A stretch of 46,572 nucleotides of DNA. Origin: Candidatus Saganbacteria bacterium (GTDB taxonomy: Bacteria > Margulisbacteria > WOR-1 > O2-12-FULL-45-9 > XYB2-FULL-48-7). The notes under the pieces were generated by a model. The model did not search any database. It had not been told where the DNA came from and saw only the letters and a list, made by a program, of their open reading frames with translations. The stretch lies in NCBI GenBank assembly GCA_016939335.1, contig JAFGHC010000037.1, forward strand, positions 1-46,572, in the 5' to 3' direction. Within the stretch, counting starts at the first letter, position 1. Each line of letters starts with the position of its first letter. A program made the position numbers and the translations under genes. Positions 28,311 through 34,935 of this stretch are shown piece after piece.

Positions 28311-28683
28311 TGGAATATGCCGTGGACTATGAAAGACGAATCTAACGGACTTTTGTTTTTCGTTTAATTAAGCCAGTCCCAAAAAATAGGGGGGCAGGGG
28401 TTGCCATACAATTGAAGCGAAAGACCAAGAAGCATTAGATAAGACGATTGAGTACATTAATGACCAGACAATCGATAGCATTGATAAGAGAGTTTTGCGA
28501 GGCAGGAAACCGCGAAGTTCATTCGCCGGTTTCCTGCCAGAGAAACAGCCGGATGGAAACCGAGACGTTCAGTCTCAGGTTTCCATCCGTCATAGCCTTG
28601 AGTGGGACGTCAGTCTCAGATTTCCGTTCCTTGGAGCCATAACGCTTGTTTCATATTTCTTACTGTTATAGAATGACTTTACC
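28311..28683. other. Gene-free region with hairpins and a possible gene remnant
   Basis: No convincing gene. Around 28410-28500 one frame reads TIEAKDQEALDKTIEYINDQ, a helical, AT-rich stretch with no start that may be a remnant. It runs into two long hairpins: 28501-28538 (arms beginning GGCAGGAAACC) and 28551-28588 (arms beginning GGATGGAAACC), both with the loop GTTCA. A decayed third copy lies at 28604-28630. A weak TGT-TATAGA at 28664-28672 may be the -10 of the downstream methyltransferase gene. Confidence 0.6.
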
Positions 28684-29442
28684 ATGCGCGACGTCAAAAC
28701 GATCCTGAAGCTGGTCCGCAATCTATTGGATAAGCGCTCCGCCCGGAGAAAAGAAGGGCGGTTCGTCGTTGAGGGGCCGCATTTGGTCGAAGAAGCGGGC
28801 GACCGGATCGAATGCCTGCTTTATTCTGAACACCTCCCCGAGGTCAAGAAGCTGGAAGAGAAAGGGGTCCCTTCCTATAAGATCTCCCGCCGGCAGTTCG
28901 AGGAGTTTTCCGGGGTCGAGACGCCGCAGGGGGTCCTGGGCGTTGCCCGGCAGTTTGAGTACCAGTTCCGCGAGGTTTTGCGGGCCGATAAAACACTGGT
29001 CGTCTTTTGTCTGGGCGTGCAGGACCCGGGCAACCTCGGCACGATCATCCGCTCGGCCGACGCGTTCGGCGCGACGGGCGTCATCCTCTCGAAAGGGACC
29101 GTCGACCTTTATAACCCCAAAGTCGTCCGCTCGACGATGGGTTCGCTTTTCCATCTGCCGATCGTGATGACCGAGGACGAGGAAGAGACGATCAAATACC
29201 TGAAGGAACATAAGGTTAAAATAGTCGCGGCTGACGGGTCGGCCAGGCAGGACATTTCAGTTACCGACCTGAAAGGGGCGGTGGCGATCATGATCGGCAA
29301 CGAGGGGGCCGGGCTGGCGAAAGAAGTGAAAAAGCTGGCTGACGAAAAAGCCCGCATCCCGATGGCGGGCAAGGCGGAATCGCTCAATGTTGGGATAGCC
29401 GCTTCTGTGCTATTATACGAAGCGTTAAGACAACGTGCTTAG
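28684..29442 (+). CDS. TrmH/SpoU-family RNA 2'-O-methyltransferase
   Basis: The 252-residue SPOUT enzyme transfers methyl groups from S-adenosylmethionine to a ribose in rRNA or tRNA; the RlmB/TsnR type is most likely. An N-terminal substrate-binding domain (KRSARRKEGRFVVEGPHL) is followed by the knotted domain with GVQDPGNLGTIIRSADAFG, IMIGNEGAGL and the C-terminal signature AESLNVGIAASVLLYE. The stop codon TAG lies in a TTAGTGCCTTCGTGCC micro-repeat that has replaced the original 3' end. Its position before pheS is common in bacteria. No ribosome site is seen; a weak -10 lies 12 bases upstream. Confidence 0.9.
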   Translation: MRDVKTILKLVRNLLDKRSARRKEGRFVVEGPHLVEEAGDRIECLLYSEHLPEVKKLEEKGVPSYKISRRQFEEFSGVETPQGVLGVARQFEYQFREVLRADKTLVVFCLGVQDPGNLGTIIRSADAFGATGVILSKGTVDLYNPKVVRSTMGSLFHLPIVMTEDEEETIKYLKEHKVKIVAADGSARQDISVTDLKGAVAIMIGNEGAGLAKEVKKLADEKARIPMAGKAESLNVGIAASVLLYEALRQRA

Positions 29443-29514
29443 TGCCCTTCGTGCCTTTGTGCCTTCGTGGTAAAATCTTAAAGGGATTAACCACTAAGGC
29501 ACGAAGACACTAAG
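29438..29514. repeat. CTTAGTGCC/GGCACTAAG inverted micro-repeat
   Basis: CTTAGTGCCCTTCGTGCC and related words at 29438-29470 are mirrored by CCACTAAGGCACGAAG at 29491-29514. The left arm contains the stop codon of the SpoU gene. Confidence 0.7.
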
Positions 29515-29543
29515 ATCACAAAGAGGTCATGTTTTAGGCTAAC

Positions 29544-29574
29544 GCCACCCAGACCGGAAAGGGCGGCTTTTTTT
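29544..29574 (+). terminator. Terminator overlapping the pabB start
   Basis: GCCACCC/GGGCGGC stem with one mismatch, followed by seven T residues. The T-run includes the TTG proposed as the pabB start, so this hairpin would limit read-through from the SpoU gene into pabB. Confidence 0.6.
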
Positions 29575-30694
29575 GTACTGCGAGATAGCGTTTGAAAACA
29601 AAGTTAAGGTTTTTAGCGACCCGGTCGCGCTGGTCGAGGCGAGACGGCTCTCTGGATTAGCTTCGGCGTTCGCCAAGCTCGAGGAATTCTCGCGTCAGGG
29701 CTATTATCTGGCTGGATTTTTCTCCTACGAAGCCGGTTACGGTTTCGAACCGCGCCTGGGCCAAAAGGACGAGTTCGACTTTCCTCTTTTGTATTTTGGA
29801 GCTTACAATGTTTTAGAATATTCCCCACACTTAAGTGTGGGGGATCATATAAATTCTGTTGGTCGGCGGGCAGGTGAGGGAAACTGGGAATGGAATAGAT
29901 CGACTGCCGAATATTTTTCCGATATCGGGCGGATCAGGGAATATATCGCGGCGGGCGAGACGTATCAGATCACTTATTGCGTCAAGAATAAATTCGCCTA
30001 TCACGGCGCCCCCCTCGGGCTGTACCGGAGCTTGCTGGCGTTTCAGCCGGTCCCTTACCCGGCTTATCTCGATGCCGGCGACTTCCAGATCCTCTCGCTT
30101 TCGCCCGAACTCCTCCTCAAAAAAGAAGGGGACTTGATCATCACCAAGCCGATGAAAGGGACGCTGCTGCGCGACGGCGGCTGGCGCAACAACTTGTTCG
30201 GGGCGGGCTGGCTCCATCACGACCCCAAGAACCGGGCGGAGAACGTGATGATCGCCGACCTCCTGCGCAACGACCTGGGGAAGATCTGCCGTTACGGCTC
30301 GGTGGTCACGCCCAGACTTTTCGAGGTCGCCAAATACCAGACCGTTTACCAGATGACCTCGACCGTCCGCGGGCGGCTGCTCGATGAAGCGATCGGTTAT
30401 TACGATATTTTCCGCGCTTTATTTCCTTCCGGCTCGGTCACGGGCGCGCCCAAGCTCCGCGCCATGGAGATCATCAGGGAGCTTGAAGGGGAGGAGCGGC
30501 GGATCTACACCGGGGCGATCGGTTTCATCACGCCGCAGCGGGAGCTTTTCTTCAACGTCCCGATCAGGACGATCTTATTGAAGAACGGGGCGGGGGAAAT
30601 GGGGGTGGGCGGCGGGATCACCCACTATTCGACGGCGGCAGGCGAATACGAAGAGTGCCTCGTCAAGGCGCGGTTCCTCAAGGCCGCTTTGTGA
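29573..30694 (+). CDS. pabB: Aminodeoxychorismate synthase component I (PabB)
   Basis: The 373-residue chorismate-binding enzyme joins chorismate and ammonia on the way to p-aminobenzoate and folate. The GFFSYEAGYGFEP segment is near the start. The chorismate domain runs from about residue 110: AAGETYQITYC, KPMKGTLLRD, ENVMIADLLRNDLGK, FPSGSVTGAPKLRAMEII and GGGITHYS. PabB rather than TrpE is judged from the short N-terminus and YEAGYGFEP. The only start is TTG within a terminator T-run, so the 5' end may have been altered by the upstream repeat. A CCCCAC hairpin is translated in frame near residue 85 (SPHLSVGD). The last bases overlap the pheS -10 region. Confidence 0.88.
   Translation: MYCEIAFENKVKVFSDPVALVEARRLSGLASAFAKLEEFSRQGYYLAGFFSYEAGYGFEPRLGQKDEFDFPLLYFGAYNVLEYSPHLSVGDHINSVGRRAGEGNWEWNRSTAEYFSDIGRIREYIAAGETYQITYCVKNKFAYHGAPLGLYRSLLAFQPVPYPAYLDAGDFQILSLSPELLLKKEGDLIITKPMKGTLLRDGGWRNNLFGAGWLHHDPKNRAENVMIADLLRNDLGKICRYGSVVTPRLFEVAKYQTVYQMTSTVRGRLLDEAIGYYDIFRALFPSGSVTGAPKLRAMEIIRELEGEERRIYTGAIGFITPQRELFFNVPIRTILLKNGAGEMGVGGGITHYSTAAGEYEECLVKARFLKAAL
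29821..29844. repeat. CCCCAC hairpin in frame in pabB
   Basis: CCCCACACTTAAGTGTGGGG at 29823-29842, translated as SPHLSVGD. It lies between the N-terminal segment and the chorismate-binding domain. Confidence 0.85.
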
Positions 30695-30700
30695 TATAAT
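30692..30700 (+). promoter_or_regulatory. Extended -10 promoter before pheS
   Basis: TGA-TATAAT overlaps the pabB stop and ends nine bases before the pheS ATG. The -35 is weak (GGTTCC or TTCCTC). No ribosome site is seen, so a very short leader is likely. Confidence 0.5.
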
Positions 30701-30709
30701 AAACGCAAG

Positions 30710-31726
30710 ATGGAAGAGAAAATCAGCCGGCTCAGGGACGAGGCGCTCCGGGCCGTTGCCGACTCCCGGAACTTGGCCGCCCTCGACGAAGCGCGCGTCA
30801 AATATACCGGCAAAAAGAGCGGCCTGCAGGAGCTTCTGAAGTCGCTCGGCGCCGCCGCGCCGGAAGAACGCCCGAAGCTCGGCGCCCTGGTCAACGAGGC
30901 CAAACAGGCGATCGAACAGGCGCTCGGCGACCGCAAGGCCGTTCTCCGGCAGACCGAACAGGACCAGAAGATCGCCGCCGAAAAACTCGACATCACGCTC
31001 CCCGGCAAAGGGATCAAAAGAGGCCGCCTTCATCCGCTGACGCAGGTGATGGACGAGGCCAAGGCGATCTTCGGCCGGCTGGGGTTCGAGATCGCCGAAG
31101 GGCCGGAGGCCGAGACCGAGTATTATAATTTCGACGGGCTCAACATCCCGCCGCACCACCCGTCGCGCGACATGTGGGCGACCTTCTTCATCAAGGACGA
31201 CGTGTTGCTGCGGACGCACACTTCGCCGGTCCAGATCAGGGTGATGGAGAAGCGCAAGCCGCCGCTCGCCATCATCGCCCCCGGCCGCGTCTACCGGCGC
31301 GACAGCGACGCCACGCATTCGCCGGTCTTCCAGCAGCTGGAGGGCTTTCTCGTCAACGAGAACGTGACGTTCGGCGACCTCAAAGGGACGCTGACCGAAT
31401 TCCTGCGCCAGATGTTCGGCAAAGAAAAGAATGTCCGCTTCCGCCCCAGCTTTTTCCCGTTCACCGAGCCGTCGGCCGAGGTCGACGTCGAGTGCGTCAT
31501 CTGCTCCGGCAAGGGCTGCCGGCTGTGCAAGGGGACCGGCTGGCTGGAGATCCTCGGCGCGGGGATGATCGACCCGAACGTCTTCAAAGCGGTCGGCTAT
31601 GACGCGGAAAAATACAGCGGGTTCGCCTTCGGCATGGGGATCGACCGGATCGCGATGCTGAAATACGGAATAGATGACATTCGCCTGCTGTACGAAAATG
31701 ACCTGCGTTTTCTGGAGCAATTTTAG
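30710..31726 (+). CDS. pheS: Phenylalanyl-tRNA synthetase alpha subunit
   Basis: The 338-residue catalytic alpha subunit charges tRNA-Phe as an alpha2-beta2 complex with PheT. An N-terminal coiled-coil arm (1-95) is followed by the class II core: motif 1 region GRLHPLTQVMDEAKAIF, GPEAETEYYNFDGLNIP, motif 2 GRVYRRDSDATHSPVFQQLEG, the FFPFTEPSAEVDVEC segment, and motif 3 GFAFGMGIDRIAMLKYGIDD. It is followed 51 bases later by pheT, with a CCCCAC hairpin in the gap. Confidence 0.97.
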   Translation: MEEKISRLRDEALRAVADSRNLAALDEARVKYTGKKSGLQELLKSLGAAAPEERPKLGALVNEAKQAIEQALGDRKAVLRQTEQDQKIAAEKLDITLPGKGIKRGRLHPLTQVMDEAKAIFGRLGFEIAEGPEAETEYYNFDGLNIPPHHPSRDMWATFFIKDDVLLRTHTSPVQIRVMEKRKPPLAIIAPGRVYRRDSDATHSPVFQQLEGFLVNENVTFGDLKGTLTEFLRQMFGKEKNVRFRPSFFPFTEPSAEVDVECVICSGKGCRLCKGTGWLEILGAGMIDPNVFKAVGYDAEKYSGFAFGMGIDRIAMLKYGIDDIRLLYENDLRFLEQF

Positions 31727-31736
31727 AGAAGGAGAT

Positions 31737-31764
31737 AATTCCCCACATTTAAATGTGGGGAATT
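31737..31764. repeat. CCCCAC hairpin between the pheT ribosome site and start codon
   Basis: CCCCACATTTAAATGTGGGG at 31741-31760. AGAAGGAG lies before it and ATG lies 17 bases after it. ATAAT occurs on both flanks, consistent with a 5 bp target duplication; without the insert the spacing from AAGGAG to ATG would be seven bases. Confidence 0.8.
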
Positions 31765-31777
31765 AAAATCATAATAT

Positions 31778-33763
31778 ATGAGAGTGCCGATCGATTGGCT
31801 TAAAGAGTTAATAATATTCCGCTCGAGCCCGGGGCAGGTGGCCGAGATGCTGACGATGGGGGGGCTGGAGGCGATCGTCCTGCCGGACGATGTCCTGGAA
31901 GTCGATGTCCTGCCGAACCGCGCCGACTGCTGGAGCGTCCGCGGGATCGCGCGCGAAGTGTCCGCCTTGACCAAATTCAAAAGTAAAAATTCAAAAGTGA
32001 AAATTAAGGAATCATTCAAAAGATTAGGCGGTGCGGTCAAAGTCGAAGTGCGCGACAAGGACCTCTGCCCGCGCTACATGGCGCGCGTGATCGAGAACGT
32101 CAAGGTCGCCGAATCGCCCGAATGGCTCAAGAAACGGCTGGAACAGGCCGGCCTCCGCCCGGTCAACAACGTCGTCGACGTGACCAATTATCTGCTCCAC
32201 GAGCTCGGCCAGCCGATGCACGCGTTCGACGCCGCGCTGATCAAAGAGCAGTTCATCATCGTCCGGCGCGCCAATCCGGGCGAAAAGGTCGTCACGCTCG
32301 ACGGCAAAGAGCATAAATTGGAGCCCGACATGCTGGTCATCGCCGATCAGGAGAAAGCGATCGCCGTGGCCGGCATCATGGGCTGCGCCAATACCGAGGT
32401 GAGCGCCGCCACCAAGAGCGTGATCCTGGAATCGGCTTATTTCAATCCGGTCTCGATCCACAAAACTTCCAAGCTGGTCAAGACGCGGAGCGAGTCGTCG
32501 CTCCGCTTCGAGCACGGGGTCGACTGGGACGCCGTGGCCGAAGCGCTCGACCGCGGCGCCGCGCTGGTCGCGGAGCTGGGCCGGGGCGAAGTCTTAAGAG
32601 GCAAAGTCGACGAAATCGGCAAAGAACAGAAACCGAAAACCGTGGAGTTGCGCTGTGACCGCGTCAACCAGGTCCTCGGCGCGGCCATTCCGCAGGGCGA
32701 CATGATCAGCATCCTGAAACGGTTGTGCTTTTCGGTCAAGAAAGCGGATAGTAGAAAGTTGAAAGTAGGGATCCCCTCGTTCCGCGCCATGGACATCGAG
32801 CGGGAGATCGACCTGGTCGAGGAGATCGCCCGGATCTGGGGCTACCAGCGGATCGAAGCGACGCTCCCCGGCGCCGCTTTCCCGGGGCGCGAGCCCGCGC
32901 GCGAAGACAATTTCCACGGCCGGGTGCGGGAGATCCTGGCCGGCTGCGGGCTCTGCGAGGTCCAGTCATACAGCATGCTCGGGCCAAAAGAGATCACGGC
33001 TGATAACGTCATCCGGATCGGCAACCCGCTGACGGTCGAAGAGAGCATCATGAGGACCGACATCGTGACCGGCCTGCTCAAGACGGCCGTTTACAACCAG
33101 AACCGGCAGGTCGAGAACATCCTGATCTTTGAGATCGGCCGGACTTTTGCGCCGTCGCCGGAGAAACTGCCGGCCGAAAAATGGGCGCTGGGCGGGCTGC
33201 TGACCGGCTCGCCGTTCATGAGCGCGCTCGACAAGGGCGAAGTCGACTATTATTACGTCAAAGGGATCATCGAGAATCTTTACCGCGGCCTGGGGCTCGA
33301 ACTGCCGCCGCTTGCCGGCGGCGCCGCCAGGCTGCTCCAGCCGGGCAAAGGGGCGGTCATCGCAGGGGTCGGCGTCTTTGGCGCGCTCCATCCGGACGTC
33401 CGGAGAAAATATGAGCTCTCCAAGCCGGTCTTCTTTTTTGAGCTCGACCTTGAGGCTTTATATAAACTGACGGCGGCGGAGAAGAAATGCCGGCCGCTGC
33501 CGAAATTCCCGGCCGTCAGCCGCGACATCTCGATGTTCCTCCCGGCCGGGCTGACGAACCAGGCGATCGTCGAACTGGTCGAGCGGGTGGGGGGCGACCT
33601 GGTCGAAGCGGTCTATCCGTTCGATAAATACAATGAGAGCGCGGCTTACCGGATCGTTTACCGGAGCGGCGAGCGGACGCTGACCGAGAACGAGGTCAAC
33701 GCCAGGCACCAGGAGATCGTCGCGGCGCTGACGTCGAAGCTGGCAGTAAAACTTCGGACTTAG
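31778..33763 (+). CDS. pheT: Phenylalanyl-tRNA synthetase beta subunit, short form
   Basis: The 661-residue beta subunit partners PheS. It begins MRVPIDWLKELI and passes from GGLEAIV directly to VLEVDVLPNRADCWSVRGIA, so the OB-fold tRNA-binding domain usually found between them (about 110 residues) is missing. The B3/B4 editing domain (ENVKVAESPEWLKKRL, RPVNNVVDVTNYLL), the B5 domain, the catalytic-like core and the C-terminal anticodon-binding FDX-ACB domain (KFPAVSRDISMF) are present. Two micro-repeats are translated in frame: a Lys/Ser-rich TTCAAAAGT unit near residues 66-80 and a GAAAGT unit near 323-330. A hairpin separates the ribosome site from the ATG. Confidence 0.94.
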   Translation: MRVPIDWLKELIIFRSSPGQVAEMLTMGGLEAIVLPDDVLEVDVLPNRADCWSVRGIAREVSALTKFKSKNSKVKIKESFKRLGGAVKVEVRDKDLCPRYMARVIENVKVAESPEWLKKRLEQAGLRPVNNVVDVTNYLLHELGQPMHAFDAALIKEQFIIVRRANPGEKVVTLDGKEHKLEPDMLVIADQEKAIAVAGIMGCANTEVSAATKSVILESAYFNPVSIHKTSKLVKTRSESSLRFEHGVDWDAVAEALDRGAALVAELGRGEVLRGKVDEIGKEQKPKTVELRCDRVNQVLGAAIPQGDMISILKRLCFSVKKADSRKLKVGIPSFRAMDIEREIDLVEEIARIWGYQRIEATLPGAAFPGREPAREDNFHGRVREILAGCGLCEVQSYSMLGPKEITADNVIRIGNPLTVEESIMRTDIVTGLLKTAVYNQNRQVENILIFEIGRTFAPSPEKLPAEKWALGGLLTGSPFMSALDKGEVDYYYVKGIIENLYRGLGLELPPLAGGAARLLQPGKGAVIAGVGVFGALHPDVRRKYELSKPVFFFELDLEALYKLTAAEKKCRPLPKFPAVSRDISMFLPAGLTNQAIVELVERVGGDLVEAVYPFDKYNESAAYRIVYRSGERTLTENEVNARHQEIVAALTSKLAVKLRT

Positions 33764-33770
33764 TTATCGT

Positions 33771-33889
33771 AACCTGCGACTGAAAGATGATTTCATAACC
33801 TGCGACTGAACGTCGCGGTTAATTTTAACAGAGAGGTTTACTCTCTGTTACGGAGATGTTATCGTAACCTGCGACTGAACGTCGCGGTT
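33771..33889. repeat. Cluster of GTTCA-loop hairpins after pheT
   Basis: Complete hairpins with arms AACCTGCGAC/GTCGCGGTT lie at 33797-33820 and 33866-33889, with a half copy at 33771-33784. Between them AACAGAGAG/CTCTCTGTT lies at 33827-33849. On one strand the loops read GTTCA or GTTTA. No T-run is present, so these are repeats rather than terminators. Confidence 0.85.
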
Positions 33890-33902
33890 AATTTGAATTA
33901 AC

Positions 33903-34349
33903 ATGAAAAGAAACCCATTATTTATTTTTGTAGTAGTAATCATAACGCTCTATGTTAGCGCTGCCAGTACTTTTGCGCTAAAGAATCAATTCAACCTCCA
34001 GGCCAGAATATATGCCAGCGTTCCGATCGTTGAAATAGGAGTGCCGATAGGCAAGGTTGATTATCTCGAATTTGGTTATGGTAGATTCGACTACAATGGA
34101 GTTAATTATTACATCCCGCTGATCTATTCATGGCAGTTGAGTGGTTCTGCCAGTGAAAGGTCAGCATTAAGATTTGGCGCCATGTTTTATCATCATGACG
34201 AGGTCGATGTGTTCTTTCCAAATCATGATGGGACCTTTCCTGTCCTGCTGTACGAACAGGAACGGGCGATCAATGATAATCTCACCTGGCTTTTCAATCT
34301 CGGGATACCCAATTTAGCCGGGTTCGGATTGAAGTGGTATTTAAATTAA
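33903..34349 (+). CDS. Small exported protein of unknown function
   Basis: The 148-residue protein has a clear signal peptide (KR, then a hydrophobic stretch FIFVVVIITLYVSAASTFA). The mature part is rich in aromatic and beta-forming residues (FGYGRFDYNGVNYYIPLIY) and ends GFGLKWYLN, like a small outer-membrane beta-barrel. No family is recognised, but size and style recall the two exported proteins after mutS. It is AT-rich and lies between two clusters of hairpin repeats. Its stop codon TAA is formed at the edge of the downstream repeat. No good ribosome site is visible. Confidence 0.55.
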   Translation: MKRNPLFIFVVVIITLYVSAASTFALKNQFNLQARIYASVPIVEIGVPIGKVDYLEFGYGRFDYNGVNYYIPLIYSWQLSGSASERSALRFGAMFYHHDEVDVFFPNHDGTFPVLLYEQERAINDNLTWLFNLGIPNLAGFGLKWYLN

Positions 34350-34450
34350 CAGAGAGGATCACTCTCTGTTCTGAAGATGTTTTCGTAACCTGCGACTGAA
34401 CGTCGCGGTTAATGGAAAATCACTATTGACAGAGAGGTTCACTCTCTGTT
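34348..34450. repeat. Hairpin cluster upstream of the RAYT gene
   Basis: AACAGAGAG/CTCTCTGTT with loop GATCA at 34348-34370, AACCTGCGAC/GTCGCGGTT at 34387-34410 and another ACAGAGAG/CTCTCTGT with loop GTTCA at 34428-34450. The order repeats that of the cluster after pheT. Confidence 0.85.
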
Positions 34451-34485
34451 CTGAAGATGCTGTTGGCGGAGTGAATAAGGAAAAA

Positions 34486-34878
34486 ATGTACTACCACTAT
34501 ACTTTTCGTACTTATAAAAGCAAGTCTTGCTTATTCGACAAGGATTTTAAGGTAAAGCTGGCAAACGAATTCAGGAAAATAGCTGAAAATAAGGGCTTTG
34601 AGCTTATTGAGCAGAGTGTTTTGGAGGATCACGTTCATCTTCTGGTGAAACAAGGCCAAGCTGATTCCACACAGTATGTCATGCGTATGTTCAAGGGGAT
34701 TTCTGCCCGTCATTTTTTCCAAGAATTTCCCTCAAACCGGTTTGAATACCGCAAACTTTGGGGAAGGGGTTATTTTTATCGCAAAATAGCAGAGAGCGAG
34801 CTTCCGGAAGTGATAGAATATATCAGAAACCAAATCAGTGCCAACGGTTATGATAAGCGATATTCAATGGTCAAATAG
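34486..34878 (+). CDS. REP-associated tyrosine (Y1/IS200-like) transposase, RAYT
   Basis: The 130-residue protein has the HUH metal-binding motif in VLEDHVHLLVK and a C-terminal YIRNQ with the likely catalytic tyrosine, the arrangement of Y1 transposases. The KGISARHFF and WGRGYFYRK segments are typical of the REP-associated branch, which acts on single-stranded hairpins. The track frame starts at 34426, but its first 20 codons are the translation of a hairpin repeat. I place the start at the ATG preceded by AAGGA; a GTG at 34471 is an alternative. Hairpins flank the gene on both sides in opposite orientation (34387-34410 and 34883-34918), the classic REP-RAYT layout. It is probably the enzyme that spreads at least the GTTCA-loop repeats. 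Confidence 0.85.
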   Translation: MYYHYTFRTYKSKSCLFDKDFKVKLANEFRKIAENKGFELIEQSVLEDHVHLLVKQGQADSTQYVMRMFKGISARHFFQEFPSNRFEYRKLWGRGYFYRKIAESELPEVIEYIRNQISANGYDKRYSMVK

Positions 34879-34882
34879 GGAA

Positions 34883-34918
34883 GAAAATAACCGCGAAGTT
34901 CATTCGCAGGTTATTTTC
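34883..34918. repeat. GTTCA-loop hairpin downstream of the RAYT gene
   Basis: The long stem GAAAATAACCGCGAA/TTCGCAGGTTATTTTC with loop GTTCA starts four bases after the transposase stop. Its orientation is opposite to the upstream AACCTGCGAC copy. Confidence 0.85.
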
Positions 34919-34935
34919 GGATTGAAGGAATAATT

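Noticed and set aside
28448-28642. 64-aa ORF in the gene-free region before the SpoU gene
   Set aside because: Most of it is the translation of two hairpin repeats; no family motif or ribosome site.
33771-34450. Possible CRISPR array
   Set aside because: The repeated units are hairpins of two kinds separated by unequal gaps, one of which holds a gene; no regular spacers and no cas genes.
34426-34485. N-terminal extension of the RAYT protein as given in the ORF track
   Set aside because: These codons are the translation of the AGAGAG-GTTCA-CTCTCT repeat; the conserved protein begins at MYYHYTF.
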